Positions 1-8,907 are shown, counted from the stretch's first letter. The stretch is 64,000 nt of DNA from Nitrospira sp. (GCA_018242765.1 JAFEBH010000013.1:49088-113087), one strand, 5' to 3'. Notes: generated from the letters alone by a model not told the origin. Program-made: numbers and translations.

Positions 1-550
1 CCTTCTCCACTGGTCGTCGATGCTCTTGAAGAAGGACCAGATGGTTGTCCTTGATCAGAATGCCATCGCTCAAGGAGTGCCGGTGATTCGTTCCTCCGCC
101 GAGTGCCACGGCCCATTTCTGAAGTGTTCTCCAACCGGGAAGCGTTTTTCTGGTATCCAGGATGCTGACAGGGTAGCCACGTACTGCTCGACAGAACTGC
201 TGCGTGATGGTGGCGATCCCCGAGAGGTGCTGAAGGAAGTTTAGGGCAACCCGTTCGGCTTGCAAGATGGATCGCCCATCGCCTTCGATCTGAAGCAGCC
301 GCTCTCCGTTCTTTGCTCGGTCCCCGTCCCGCTTGGAGACGGAGAGTCGTAGCGAAGGATCGACCATGAGAAAGGTCTGGACTGCTGCGGCCATTCCGGC
401 AACGACCAAGGGCTGTTGTGCGATGATTGTGGCCTGGGCTGGGATCGGAACGGAAAAGAGCGCAGCAGTGGTGGCGTCTCCCTGAGCAAGATCCTCCTCG
501 AGCCCCCGGCGCACGGCCCGTCGAATTTCTGCAGCAGGGAGCGTGGTCAT
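1..550 (-). CDS. nadC: nicotinate-nucleotide pyrophosphorylase (carboxylating), partial
   Basis: Quinolinate phosphoribosyltransferase, converting quinolinate and PRPP to nicotinate mononucleotide in de novo NAD synthesis. I translated the minus strand by hand: 183 residues are present and the C-terminal third lies beyond the window start. Recognisable family motifs are DTRKTLPGWR at about residues 132-141, GGGTNHR at 151-157 and LIKDNH at 165-170, which line the quinolinate and PRPP site. The ATG lies 3 bases beyond the valS stop on the same strand, so the two are probably co-transcribed as valS-nadC. Cytoplasmic. The assignment is firm; only the missing end is unknown. Confidence 0.93.
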   Translation of the reverse strand, partial: MTTLPAAEIRRAVRRGLEEDLAQGDATTAALFSVPIPAQATIIAQQPLVVAGMAAAVQTFLMVDPSLRLSVSKRDGDRAKNGERLLQIEGDGRSILQAERVALNFLQHLSGIATITQQFCRAVRGYPVSILDTRKTLPGWRTLQKWAVALGGGTNHRHSLSDGILIKDNHLVLLQEHRRPVEK

Positions 551-553
551 CGG

Positions 554-3295
554 TCAGGTTTCGAGCATTGCGCGGAGCTGCTCTTGGCTGTCGGCCAGTA
601 AGGTCCGATCACGAGAGAGAGTCCGCACCCGGTCTTGATGTTCGGCGATCACGTCTGGCGGTGCTTTCGACGTGAATTCCACGTTTTTCAACTTCCCGCC
701 GATTCGTTGTAGTTCCTTGTCGGTCTCCGCAATTTCTTTTTCCAAACGCTCGATTGCTTTCTGCAGGTCCACGTCCTCTGCCACGGGGATCCCCACCGAG
801 AGGCCTTCTGCGATGAGTCGCAGCAATCTAGTCGTCGGCCAATCTTGTGGTCGGCTGACGTTGGCACGACTCCGACTCAGGTGGGTTACGTGTTGCTGCA
901 GCTGGCCGAGGAGCTGTTGACTGCGAGGAGCATCATGCCCGACATGAATTGCAATCTGTTGACCCGGTAGATAATTCAAGAGGACCCGGCCGGTCCGGAC
1001 GAGTCCCACCGTCTGTTCCAACAAGGCGAAGTGCTGCTCGACCTCAGACGCGGTCCATGTGCCGTCAACGACCGGATAGGTCTGTACAACAATACTGTCT
1101 CCTTGGTGAGGAAGTGTTTGCCAAATCTCTTCCGTGATGAAAGGCATGAATGGGTGGAGTAGTCGCATGGTGGTTTCGAGCGTCTCCACGAGCGTGTGTC
1201 GCGTGCCGGCTCCATCTGGGTGTTCGGGCGTTTGCAGCACCGGTTTGATCAGCTCCAAATACCAGTCGCAGTATTCATGCCAGATGAATTGATAGAGCGC
1301 GGTTGCGGCCCGGTCAAAGCGGTAGGCTTCCAACTCCGTCGTGACTACGTGAATGGTATGGGCCAGCCGGCTCAGGATCCATTGGTCGGGGAATGTCCGT
1401 TCCGCCGGCGGCAGGGTGGCCCGTGGACCCTCGAGGTACATCAAGGCGAATCGCGCGACGTTCCAAATTTTATTGGCGAAGTTGCGATACCCCTCAATCC
1501 GCTCTTCTGCCAATTTCACGTCCCGTCCGGGCGAGGCCATTGAAGCCAAGGTAAATCGGAGCGCATCGGTTCCGAATTCACTCATGACATGAAGCGGGTC
1601 AATGACGTTCCCCTTCGACTTGCTCATTTTTTTGCCGTCGGCGTCGCGGACGAGGGCATGGATGTAGACGTCTTTGAAGGGGACATCCCCCATGAACTTG
1701 AGGCCCATCATGATCATGCGTGCAACCCAGAAGAACAAGATGTCGAGTCCTGTGACCAGCGTGGACGTCGGGTAATAGGTTTTGAGTTCCTGCGTGTGGT
1801 CCGGCCATCCCAATGTTGAAAAGGGCCAGAGTGCGGAAGAAAACCACGTATCAAGGACATCGGGGTCTCGATGGAGATCGGTCCCGCCGCATGACGGGCA
1901 ATTCGCCGGTGTCGTCTTCGAGACGATAGGGGAGGCTCCCGACAAGATAGCCGTTCGGCTCTCACGTCTGATCACCTGCTTGGCATTGCACGACACACAG
2001 TACCAGGCTGGAATTTGATGGCCCCACCAGATCTGGCGAGAGATGCACCAGTCCTTAATGTCGCGCATCCAGCCCAGGTAATTATTCGTCCAGCCTTCCG
2101 GAATGATGCGAATACGACCCTCTTCAACCGCGGTGATGGCTGGTTCAGCCAGTGGCTTGATCTTGACGAACCACTGTGGCGACAGATAAGGCTCGACCAC
2201 GGTCTTGCATCGGTAACACTTCCCCACGGCCATTTTATGGTCTTCGACCTTGACCAGGTGTCCACGCTCCTTCAGCAGTGCCTCAACCTTGGGCCTGGCC
2301 TTCGAGACGGGCAAACCCTGCAACTGGTCGATGAGGGCAGACTCCACCACCGCCTGGCGCATACCGGACGCATCGAGTAGGGCGTGATGGTCGAGGATCG
2401 CAAGTCGCGGAAGCGCATGTCGTTCTCCTGCCTCGTAGTCGTTGAAATCGTGTGCGGGGGTAATTTTGACGGCACCGGTGCCGAACTCACGATCGACGAG
2501 GAGTGCGTCCCCGACAATGGGAATTGTTCGGTCTGTAAGGGGGAGGCGAACTTGTTTGCCGATGAGGTGCTTGAAGCGTTCGTCGTCGGGATGGACCGCG
2601 ATAGCGGTGTCACCGAGCATTGTTTCAGGTCTGGTTGTGGCGACGGTCAGACGAAGAGTGGGATTCTCGGCGAGCGGGTAGTCGATAGAATAGAGCTTTC
2701 CCTTCGTCTCTTCGTGTTCGACTTCAATGTCTGACAGTGCGGTGAGGCAACGTGGACACCAATTGATCAGCCGTTCGCCTCGATAGATCAGCCCATCTTC
2801 ATAGAGTCGGACGAACACTTCGAGCACAGCTTTGGACAATCCTTCGTCCATCGTAAACCGGAGGCGGTCCCAGTCGCAGGATTCTCCAAGCTGTTTTTGC
2901 TGGCTGATGATGGTATTCCCCGACGTCGCCTTCCACTGCCAGACGCGCTCGACGAATTGGTCGCGTCCAAGCGACTCTCTGGAAAGGCCTTCGACCATCA
3001 GCTGTTTCTCAACGACATTCTGTGTCGCAATCCCGGCATGGTCGGTTCCTGGAAGCCACAGCGTGTTGCGTCCCTGCATGCGTCGCCAGCGAATCAGGAT
3101 GTCTTGGAGAGAATGGTTCAGGGCATGGCCGACGTGGAGCGACCCCGTGACATTCGGCGGGGGAATGACAATGCAATAGGGCTGTCCCGGCTGCTGGGGT
3201 GAGGCATGGAAATAGCGGCGGGTCAGCCATTCGCGCGACCATCGTGTTTCGACTGCTTTCGGATCGTAGGTTTTTTCGAGCTGAGATGAAGCCAT
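554..3295 (-). CDS. valS: valine--tRNA ligase
   Basis: Class I aminoacyl-tRNA synthetase charging tRNA-Val in the cytoplasm; 913 residues from the chosen start, normal for the family. The HIGH motif reads HVGH at residues 54-57 within PPPNVTGSLHVGHA, and the KMSKS motif is at residues 556-560 (DADGKKMSKSKGN). Between them lies the editing (CP1) domain, and CPRC/CPSC pairs suggest zinc-binding segments. The last about 70 residues form the typical ValS coiled-coil arm. The reading frame extends 13 codons upstream, but the family start is the MASSQLEKTYDP methionine used here; no strong Shine-Dalgarno sequence is visible before it. nadC follows directly downstream on the same strand. Confidence 0.97.
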   Translation of the reverse strand: MASSQLEKTYDPKAVETRWSREWLTRRYFHASPQQPGQPYCIVIPPPNVTGSLHVGHALNHSLQDILIRWRRMQGRNTLWLPGTDHAGIATQNVVEKQLMVEGLSRESLGRDQFVERVWQWKATSGNTIISQQKQLGESCDWDRLRFTMDEGLSKAVLEVFVRLYEDGLIYRGERLINWCPRCLTALSDIEVEHEETKGKLYSIDYPLAENPTLRLTVATTRPETMLGDTAIAVHPDDERFKHLIGKQVRLPLTDRTIPIVGDALLVDREFGTGAVKITPAHDFNDYEAGERHALPRLAILDHHALLDASGMRQAVVESALIDQLQGLPVSKARPKVEALLKERGHLVKVEDHKMAVGKCYRCKTVVEPYLSPQWFVKIKPLAEPAITAVEEGRIRIIPEGWTNNYLGWMRDIKDWCISRQIWWGHQIPAWYCVSCNAKQVIRRESRTAILSGASPIVSKTTPANCPSCGGTDLHRDPDVLDTWFSSALWPFSTLGWPDHTQELKTYYPTSTLVTGLDILFFWVARMIMMGLKFMGDVPFKDVYIHALVRDADGKKMSKSKGNVIDPLHVMSEFGTDALRFTLASMASPGRDVKLAEERIEGYRNFANKIWNVARFALMYLEGPRATLPPAERTFPDQWILSRLAHTIHVVTTELEAYRFDRAATALYQFIWHEYCDWYLELIKPVLQTPEHPDGAGTRHTLVETLETTMRLLHPFMPFITEEIWQTLPHQGDSIVVQTYPVVDGTWTASEVEQHFALLEQTVGLVRTGRVLLNYLPGQQIAIHVGHDAPRSQQLLGQLQQHVTHLSRSRANVSRPQDWPTTRLLRLIAEGLSVGIPVAEDVDLQKAIERLEKEIAETDKELQRIGGKLKNVEFTSKAPPDVIAEHQDRVRTLSRDRTLLADSQEQLRAMLET

Positions 3296-3369
3296 AAGTG
3301 TTGTATCCAAATTGTGCGGGCGGCATCTTAGCATGTCTGTGCGGCGGAGAACATGGTGTGAGTCTCAGC

Positions 3370-3398
3370 TTGTGGCCTGGTGTGGCATATGCTATACA
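3370..3398 (+). promoter_or_regulatory. candidate sigma-70 promoter for the small basic protein
   Basis: TTGTGG (3370-3375) and TATACA (3393-3398) are separated by 17 bases and sit about 40 bases before the start codon of the 37-residue basic protein. The -35 match is weak and the -10 match moderate, so this is a suggestion only. It lies in the divergent gap between valS and the small gene. Confidence 0.4.
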
Positions 3399-3440
3399 GT
3401 CGCGCACCGACGTGATCACACATTTACTGTAGGGAGGACC

Positions 3441-3554
3441 ATGGCACGAGGTCGTGAAAAGGATCGGAAAACACGGAAGAAGCACCGGAAGAATGTGAAG
3501 CGAGTGAAGGCCTTGGCAAAAGCTCGCCGAGGAAAGAAGGGAAAGAAAAGTTAG
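3441..3554 (+). CDS. very basic 37-residue protein, unknown function
   Basis: A tiny gene starting at an ATG preceded by a good ribosome site, GGGAGG at 3432-3437. The product has 37 residues, over half of them Lys or Arg (RKTRKKHRKNVKRVK and a GKKGKKS end), with no acidic stretch and no membrane segment. The composition suggests a nucleic-acid-binding or ribosome-associated peptide, but no family is recognised. A longer in-frame start at 3312 would run back into the valS 5' region and lacks a ribosome site. Its stop overlaps the stop of the convergent response-regulator gene by 3 bases. The gene is supported mainly by its ribosome site and strongly biased composition. Confidence 0.7.
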   Translation: MARGREKDRKTRKKHRKNVKRVKALAKARRGKKGKKS

Positions 3555-4696
3555 ATTTTTGAGGAGCGGGGAGGTTCTTCGGTCTCGGTCAACCGTTTGA
3601 TTTCTGCTTTGACCTGCTGTTCAGCGACGTCAGGGACGATGCGTTGAACAGCCTGTTCGACGGCGGAGGCAACCGTGGCTTTGACCGCGCCCTCGACCAG
3701 GAGTGGAGTTTGCTTTACCACTTCCTGATGCAGTGCATCGGTGACCAGCTGATTAATCGTTCCTACCTGTTCCCGCACGACGGCGGGTAAATCCTGGTGA
3801 ATGACGGATTCGACCTGCTCTCGGACCAACTGCGTGAGAGGCTCCGCGAGGGGAGGCTTCAGCAGGTCCGAAACGGCTTGTCGAATGCTTGTCTCGTTGC
3901 TCGGGAGTTCTTTCCGGATCAGCGACGGCAAGGCCTCAGCGACGAGCGGTTGAATGACCGTGGTGAGATATTCCCGAGACAGAATGTTGCCTAACTGGGT
4001 CTGGATCTCTTTCTGCACGAGTGGCCGAATCTGCGTTCCCCATTGGTCAGTGATCATCTGTGGAAGTAGCCCGCCCAGGTTCTGCTCACTTCGCTTGGTC
4101 ATTGCCTGTACCAACTGGTCCACGAGGCTCCTCATGACATCGTCAGAAGCCGTAGGGGTGATCGGTGAAATTGGTGCGGCAGTGTGAGGGCCGATAGGCG
4201 GGTTCAGTGGCTCCTCCAACCCAGTGAGAACGGATACCTGATCAGTTGCCTCGTCGTCGGATTCGGTTCCAGTCGAGGTCGGGGGCCAGGCGCGTCGCTT
4301 CAGGCCCGTACCGGTTGCGGTACTCGCCTGTTTCTGTTGAAGAGACTTCAGCACGGTGAGCAATTCTTCCGTGTGGAACGGTTTCTTCAGGAATGCCTTG
4401 ACGCCTAATGTGCGGAGAAGGTTTTCATCTGGGTGATCAGCCGGATTCACCAAAGAGATGAGAGATGTCTCGGCGAGATTGTCCAGTTTGTTGATCTCCT
4501 TACAAAATCCTGAAAAGGTCATGTTGTCGAGTTGGTAGTCAGCGATGATCAAGGACGGTGCACTTCGTCGAGCGGCCTCGAGTGCGGTTGGGCCGTCCTG
4601 AAACCCAAGGACCTCAAACCCTTCCGGAGTGGAGATTTGTTCGACCAGTCGTCTGACGGCGGGGCTGCTATCTACGACAAAAATCGGCGAAGTCAT
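3551..4696 (-). CDS. response regulator receiver protein with long helical C-terminus
   Basis: The N-terminal 120 residues are a CheY-like receiver: acidic-pocket D9, phosphoacceptor D53 (LIIADYQLD), and the conserved Lys-Pro at K105-P106 (FLKKPF). Only one acidic residue stands at the usual pair position (D9-S10). No DNA-binding or enzymatic output domain is recognised. From about residue 185 to the end the chain is a run of amphipathic helical segments rich in LVxE/REQV patterns, repeatedly of the type 'PLVxExLPxLIRxELP'. This looks like a coiled or oligomerising scaffold. The receiver call is firm; the output role is unknown. It is monocistronic, convergent with the small basic gene. Confidence 0.88.
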   Translation of the reverse strand: MTSPIFVVDSSPAVRRLVEQISTPEGFEVLGFQDGPTALEAARRSAPSLIIADYQLDNMTFSGFCKEINKLDNLAETSLISLVNPADHPDENLLRTLGVKAFLKKPFHTEELLTVLKSLQQKQASTATGTGLKRRAWPPTSTGTESDDEATDQVSVLTGLEEPLNPPIGPHTAAPISPITPTASDDVMRSLVDQLVQAMTKRSEQNLGGLLPQMITDQWGTQIRPLVQKEIQTQLGNILSREYLTTVIQPLVAEALPSLIRKELPSNETSIRQAVSDLLKPPLAEPLTQLVREQVESVIHQDLPAVVREQVGTINQLVTDALHQEVVKQTPLLVEGAVKATVASAVEQAVQRIVPDVAEQQVKAEIKRLTETEEPPRSSKI

Positions 4697-4841
4697 GTGA
4701 CGCGCTCCATCTTTTTAGAGTTTCTTCGAAGCTAGCAAGGGGGGTATGCTTTGTCAAGAAAACCAGCAAATAGATGGGTGAGTTGACGATGCCGTTCGGC
4801 ATGCGACCCCGCGGGCAATTTAAATATGTGGGAGTCTCACA

Positions 4842-5564
4842 ATGAGTGCCTCGATACGTGTCGTGTTTTTCGATGCGGCCGATACCCTCTTTCACGTGCA
4901 AGGGTCAGTCGGTGAGATCTATCTGCAGCATGCGGTCAAGTTTGGATTTTTACAGAAATCGGACTCGCTCGCCGCGATCACCCAGGCGTTTCGCCGAGCC
5001 TTTCGCGAAGCTCCGCCACCGGTGTTTGCCACGATGGATCCGGTACGGCTCAAGCAGAGTGAACGATTGTGGTGGTTCGATATCGTCCACAACGTCTTTT
5101 ATCGAGTCGGCATGTTTGAGCGGTTCGACGAGTTTTTCGATCACGTGTTTCGTGTCTTTGAAGATCACGGATCCTGGCGCTTGTTCCCTGAGACGATGTC
5201 GACTCTGGTTCGGCTGAAAGCTCAGGGGTTGGAATTGGGGATTATTTCCAATTTTGATTCCCGGCTTTTTGGCGTGTTGCGGGGACTCGGCATCGCTGAA
5301 GCCTTCGATACCGTGACGATCTCGAGTTTGGCCCAAGCAGTGAAACCGGCGCCACAGATTTTTCTCAGTGCGTTGGAAAAACATGCCGTGGATCCGGAAG
5401 AGGCGTTGCATGTCGGCGATAGCCTTCGAGAGGATGTGGAGGGTGGACGGAAGGCCGGACTGCACGTTGCCCTGATTGACCGTGAGGGGAATGAACAACC
5501 GGGTGACGTTCTACGTATCAGGAGTCTGGATGAGCTATTCCCCTTGCTACATCGGATCGAGTAG
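4842..5564 (+). CDS. HAD-superfamily hydrolase, subfamily IA (REG-2/HDHD3-like)
   Basis: A 240-residue haloacid-dehalogenase-fold protein, probably a small-molecule phosphatase. Motif I is FFDAADTLF at residues 9-17: nucleophile D11 is present, but the usual second Asp two residues on is Ala (A13) and the next Asp is D14, as in REG-2-type members. Motif II is the Ser of LGIISNFDSR, the motif III Lys is in QAVKPAPQIF, and motif IV is HVGDSLREDVEG. The segment between motifs I and II is the helical cap. The 3' end overlaps the convergent sirtuin gene by 18 bases. Substrate unknown; the family call is solid. Confidence 0.88.
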   Translation: MSASIRVVFFDAADTLFHVQGSVGEIYLQHAVKFGFLQKSDSLAAITQAFRRAFREAPPPVFATMDPVRLKQSERLWWFDIVHNVFYRVGMFERFDEFFDHVFRVFEDHGSWRLFPETMSTLVRLKAQGLELGIISNFDSRLFGVLRGLGIAEAFDTVTISSLAQAVKPAPQIFLSALEKHAVDPEEALHVGDSLREDVEGGRKAGLHVALIDREGNEQPGDVLRIRSLDELFPLLHRIE

Positions 5565-6281
5565 GAGTGGGACAAGGTCTTTGGCACGACCGTGCAGGGA
5601 AACATCGACCAGCGATGACTGTGGTGTGGGGTCTAGATTGATTTCGGCGACGAATGCGCTGGTTTCTTTGGCGACAGCAGCGAAGCCGGCGGCTGGGTAG
5701 ACAACGCCGGATGTGCCGATGACGAGCAGAAGATCGCAGCTTCTCAGGGCCGTGGAGCATTGCCGGAGATCCGTAGTGAGTAAGGACTCCCCGAACCAGA
5801 CGATATGGGGACGCAGTAGAGACCCACAATGGCGACAGGTCGGTGGGATGGAGATCGGAACGTCACGGTTTTCGTCCACCACGTTGCAGCCGATGCAGCG
5901 GACTTTCCAGATATTGCCGTGAATCTCCGAGAGATTCCGTGAACCGGCATCTCGATGCAACCCATCGACGTTTTGCGTAATCAACCAAAAGGCCGGAGCG
6001 CGACGCTCTAATTCTACGATTGCCAGGTGGACCGCATTCGGCTGTTTGGTCGCGATCAGCTCACGTCGCCAGTTGTACCATTCCCACACCAGTCGCGGGT
6101 CGCGCTCAAAGGCTTCCGGCGTGGCGAGATCTTCTGCCCGGTAGCTGCGCCACAATCCGTCCTCGCCGCGAAAGGTCGGCACACCGCTGTCTGCTGAAAT
6201 CCCTGCACCGGTCAGCACGGTGATATTCCGGGCAGCGGCGAGGTGTTGTCTCACAAGCCCGAAATTAGAACCAAGTGGCAT
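5547..6281 (-). CDS. cobB: NAD-dependent protein deacylase, sirtuin family
   Basis: A 244-residue Sir2-family enzyme that removes acyl groups from lysines using NAD. The NAD-binding motif is GAGISADSGVPTFRG (25-39), followed by TQNVDGLH (102-109). The catalytic His is H121 in EIHGN, and a zinc ribbon is formed by C129, C132, C149 and C152. Y69 and R72 (WYNWRREL) match the Tyr/Arg pair that lets class III sirtuins such as CobB/SIRT5 accept succinyl-lysine, so desuccinylase activity is likely. The open frame extends 49 codons further upstream, but homologous sequence begins near the chosen start. Divergent from the ketopantoate-reductase-like gene. Confidence 0.93.
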   Translation of the reverse strand: MPLGSNFGLVRQHLAAARNITVLTGAGISADSGVPTFRGEDGLWRSYRAEDLATPEAFERDPRLVWEWYNWRRELIATKQPNAVHLAIVELERRAPAFWLITQNVDGLHRDAGSRNLSEIHGNIWKVRCIGCNVVDENRDVPISIPPTCRHCGSLLRPHIVWFGESLLTTDLRQCSTALRSCDLLLVIGTSGVVYPAAGFAAVAKETSAFVAEINLDPTPQSSLVDVSLHGRAKDLVPLLLDPM

Positions 6282-6373
6282 GATCTGTCCGGTCTCCTCT
6301 GGGCGGGCTGCGTCTCTGTGCAACCGCATGCTATAGTACGCTGCATTTTTTCTGCAACCAGAAGGATGACGGC

Positions 6374-7720
6374 ATGAAACAGATTTTGATGGTCGGTGCC
6401 GGATCGGTCGGCGGATTTTTCGGGGCACGACTGGCCAAGACGAATCCGGATGTGTCGTTCTTATTGCGGCCCAAGACGTTGGCGGCCGTGAAACGGAATG
6501 GATTGACGATACGCAGTGCCGATGGAACCTTTACGGTGAGGCCTCAAGCTGCTGCGGATGCACGCGCACTTCCTCGGCCGGATCTCATCATACTCGGTGT
6601 GAAGGCCTATGATCTCGATGAAGTGTTGACTCAGATCGAGCCGGTGCTTACGGAGAAGACGGTTATCCTGACGTTACAGAACGGGATTGATACCGAAGAC
6701 CGTCTGGCAGCGCGACTCCATCGTGATTGCGTCATCGGTGGTGTGGCGTATATCTATTCGAAAATCGCTGAACCCGGCGTGATTGATCACTACAAGAAAG
6801 GCGCCGTCGCGATCGGCGAATTCATGGGACATGAGAGTGATCGCCTTCTCCGGGTTCGCGATGCGTTTGTGTCGGCCAATATTCCCTGTCACCTGTCCAA
6901 AGATATTCGACGGAGTAAGTGGGAGAAGATGTGTTGGAACTGCGTGTTCAATCCGATTACAGTACTCATCGACGACCACGTGGCCAAAGCACTCGACCAT
7001 CCGGAAATGACGGGCGTGATCCGGCAGATCGTCGGTGAAGTTTCGGCGATCTCTGCGGCGATGAAGGTTCCGTTACCGTTGGACATGCCGGAACGGGTCG
7101 TGAAAGCGACGCAGGAAATTCGCGATATTCATACGTCGATGTATGACGATTGGAAGGCAGGACGGCGGACTGAAATCGACTATCTTAACGGCTTTATCGT
7201 TCAGAAGGGGCGATCGCTGGGTATTCCCACGCCGGTGAACGAAGCCCTGACGGCGATGATCAAGACGATCACGGAGAAGGAACCGACCGGTCCCGATCGA
7301 GTTCGGATCGAAGGTGCCGTGGTCCAACCAGTCTCCTTCGATCGAGCGGCCCTTGCGGCGCTGCCGGCAGAGCACCAGCTTGATATTTCCACGGTCATGC
7401 CTGGGATGCAGGGGCAGGGGATTCGGCTGAAGGGACTCCTGGATGTTCCGGCATTGGCGATCGAAGCGGATCATGTGGCCTTCCATGCATCGGATGGAAA
7501 ATACTCAGCCTGTTTGACGCTGCAACAGGCAAAAGAATTTGGGGTGTTGCTCTACGAGCTGCGTGGAGCTGCCTTACCGGATACGAATGGTGGGCCGTTC
7601 CGTCTGGTGACGCCTGGACTCGGCGATTTGTGCGCCAACGTCAAAGGAGTCACGCGGATTGAAATCACAAAGGGGCCGGGGAGAGATACGAGGCAAACGA
7701 CCTGTCCCCCGAACCCATGA
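6374..7720 (+). CDS. ketopantoate reductase-like protein fused to a sulfite-oxidase-fold domain
   Basis: A 448-residue protein. Residues 1 to about 300 are a 2-dehydropantoate 2-reductase (PanE/ApbA) fold: Rossmann motif GAGSVGG at 8-14, LGVKAYD, LTLQNGID, and the C-terminal helical domain with KWEKMCWNCVFNP and the ending SLGIPTPVNEAL. PanE proteins normally stop there at about 300 residues. Here a further 140 residues resemble the Oxidored_molyb (sulfite oxidase) fold: VAFHASDGKYSACLTL, LLYELRGAALP, GGPFRLVTPG, and VKGVTRIEI. The cofactor-ligating Cys expected early in that fold is not seen; the aligned stretch reads DISTVMPGMQGQG. Whether it makes pantoate for CoA or acts on another keto acid is unknown. 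Confidence 0.8.
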   Translation: MKQILMVGAGSVGGFFGARLAKTNPDVSFLLRPKTLAAVKRNGLTIRSADGTFTVRPQAAADARALPRPDLIILGVKAYDLDEVLTQIEPVLTEKTVILTLQNGIDTEDRLAARLHRDCVIGGVAYIYSKIAEPGVIDHYKKGAVAIGEFMGHESDRLLRVRDAFVSANIPCHLSKDIRRSKWEKMCWNCVFNPITVLIDDHVAKALDHPEMTGVIRQIVGEVSAISAAMKVPLPLDMPERVVKATQEIRDIHTSMYDDWKAGRRTEIDYLNGFIVQKGRSLGIPTPVNEALTAMIKTITEKEPTGPDRVRIEGAVVQPVSFDRAALAALPAEHQLDISTVMPGMQGQGIRLKGLLDVPALAIEADHVAFHASDGKYSACLTLQQAKEFGVLLYELRGAALPDTNGGPFRLVTPGLGDLCANVKGVTRIEITKGPGRDTRQTTCPPNP

Positions 7721-7736
7721 TTCGGATGGGGGGGAG

Positions 7737-8489
7737 ATGGCACGGATCATCGCCCTTGGCGCCAGCAACCTCACTCGGGGATTCCGGACGATTGTCTCAA
7801 CGGCTCGATCAGTATGGGGACCGGAGGTTGAAATATTTGCGGCGCTTGGTCATGGGCGATCGTATGGAGCGCCAAGCCAATTTCTGTTCCGCACGCTGCC
7901 CGGTATTCTCAAGTCCGGGCTCTGGGCGGAGTTGGAGCAGCGTCCCCCGACGACTACGAGGGCGCTTGTCACAGACATTGGCAATGATATCTTGTATGGC
8001 TTCTCCGTCGAGCGAACGTTGAGCTGGGCTGAAGAGGCTCTTCGTCGTCTGGCTCGTGTGACACAGGATATCGTGCTCACGGGGTTGCCGCTTGCCAGTG
8101 TCTACCGGCTCTCGCAGTTCAAATTTCTGGCATTCCGTTCGATGCTCGTGCCGTCTTGTCGGCTTACGCTGGGCCAAGTCATCGACCGAGCCGAAGATGT
8201 GCACGAAGGGTTGGTGACGTTGTCCTCAGTCTATGGTGCAAAATTTTTCCAACTTGATCCTGCCTGGTATGGATTCGATCCCATCCATGTGCGGCCGTCA
8301 TACTGGCGCACGGCCTGGCAGGAGATTCTGGGAGAACGGGTCCCGGGACCGCGCGAGGCTCAAGCAGTGGTGGAGGCTGTTCGGTTGTATCTGATGCGGC
8401 CGGAGCGTCGTTCGTTCTTTGGTATCGAACAGGTGACGCCGCAGTCGGGAGTCGCGCTCCGATCGGGCGGACAGGTCTGGTTGTATTGA
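7737..8489 (+). CDS. SGNH-hydrolase-like protein
   Basis: A 250-residue cytoplasmic protein with features of an SGNH/GDSL esterase fold. The N-terminal block is IIALGASNLTRG, where GASN replaces the usual GDSN; VTDIGNDILYG carries the block III Asn; and FDPIHVRPSYW near the C-terminus carries the block V Asp-x-x-His. The serine-bearing block is therefore atypical (ASN) and catalysis is uncertain. The frame is open 26 codons upstream, overlapping the preceding gene, but homology-like sequence starts at MARIIALG. A purine-rich GGGGGGAG stretch directly precedes this ATG, at short spacing. Likely co-transcribed with the gene before it. Substrate unknown. Confidence 0.7.
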   Translation: MARIIALGASNLTRGFRTIVSTARSVWGPEVEIFAALGHGRSYGAPSQFLFRTLPGILKSGLWAELEQRPPTTTRALVTDIGNDILYGFSVERTLSWAEEALRRLARVTQDIVLTGLPLASVYRLSQFKFLAFRSMLVPSCRLTLGQVIDRAEDVHEGLVTLSSVYGAKFFQLDPAWYGFDPIHVRPSYWRTAWQEILGERVPGPREAQAVVEAVRLYLMRPERRSFFGIEQVTPQSGVALRSGGQVWLY

Positions 8490-8559
8490 TTGGGTACTCA
8501 GGGACTATTCGACAGCCGGCTGCTGTATGGTCGGGTTTGATTATAGAGGGGAGGGTGAA

Positions 8560-8907
8560 TTGTCTGATTCAACGTTTCACTATTCCGTATTCATCAAACG
8601 AGCCGTCACTGGGCTCATTCTCGGCAGTCTCGCTGGAGCAATTCAAGTCTGGTTGTTCAAGCGCGACCTCATGTATCTCTGGGCGTCGATGGCAGCTGGC
8701 GTCGTGTACATGGTCGCTTGGGTCACCTTTACAGATTGGCTCAAGCTTGCAGGGGGCAAGATTTTTCTTGGCGGGGTCTCAGGGTTGTTGGCAGCCATCG
8801 TGTGGTGGGCCATCGCGGTTCCTGCTGACAATGCCTTTATCCAAGCTGCTGTGGCCGGCACCTGTTTTGGAGCAGCTTTTGCCTGGTCGGATCAGCGAAG
8901 GACTTGA
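8560..8907 (+). CDS. small integral membrane protein
   Basis: About 115 residues with four hydrophobic segments (around VTGLILGSLAGAIQVWLF, LWASMAAGVVYMVAWV, GGVSGLLAAIVWWAIAV and AAVAGTCFGAAFAW), so an inner-membrane protein. I chose a TTG start at 8560 because GGGGAGGG ends about 5 bases before it. An ATG 11 codons upstream (8527) is the alternative and would add a hydrophilic head. A competing open frame (8486-8917) is Ser/Cys-rich and lacks membrane periodicity. No family is recognised. Confidence 0.7.
   Translation: MSDSTFHYSVFIKRAVTGLILGSLAGAIQVWLFKRDLMYLWASMAAGVVYMVAWVTFTDWLKLAGGKIFLGGVSGLLAAIVWWAIAVPADNAFIQAAVAGTCFGAAFAWSDQRRT

Noticed and set aside
3009..3485. 158-codon minus-strand frame upstream of valS
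   Set aside because: Overlaps the valS N-terminus in another frame and covers the small basic gene. Its composition is not protein-like.
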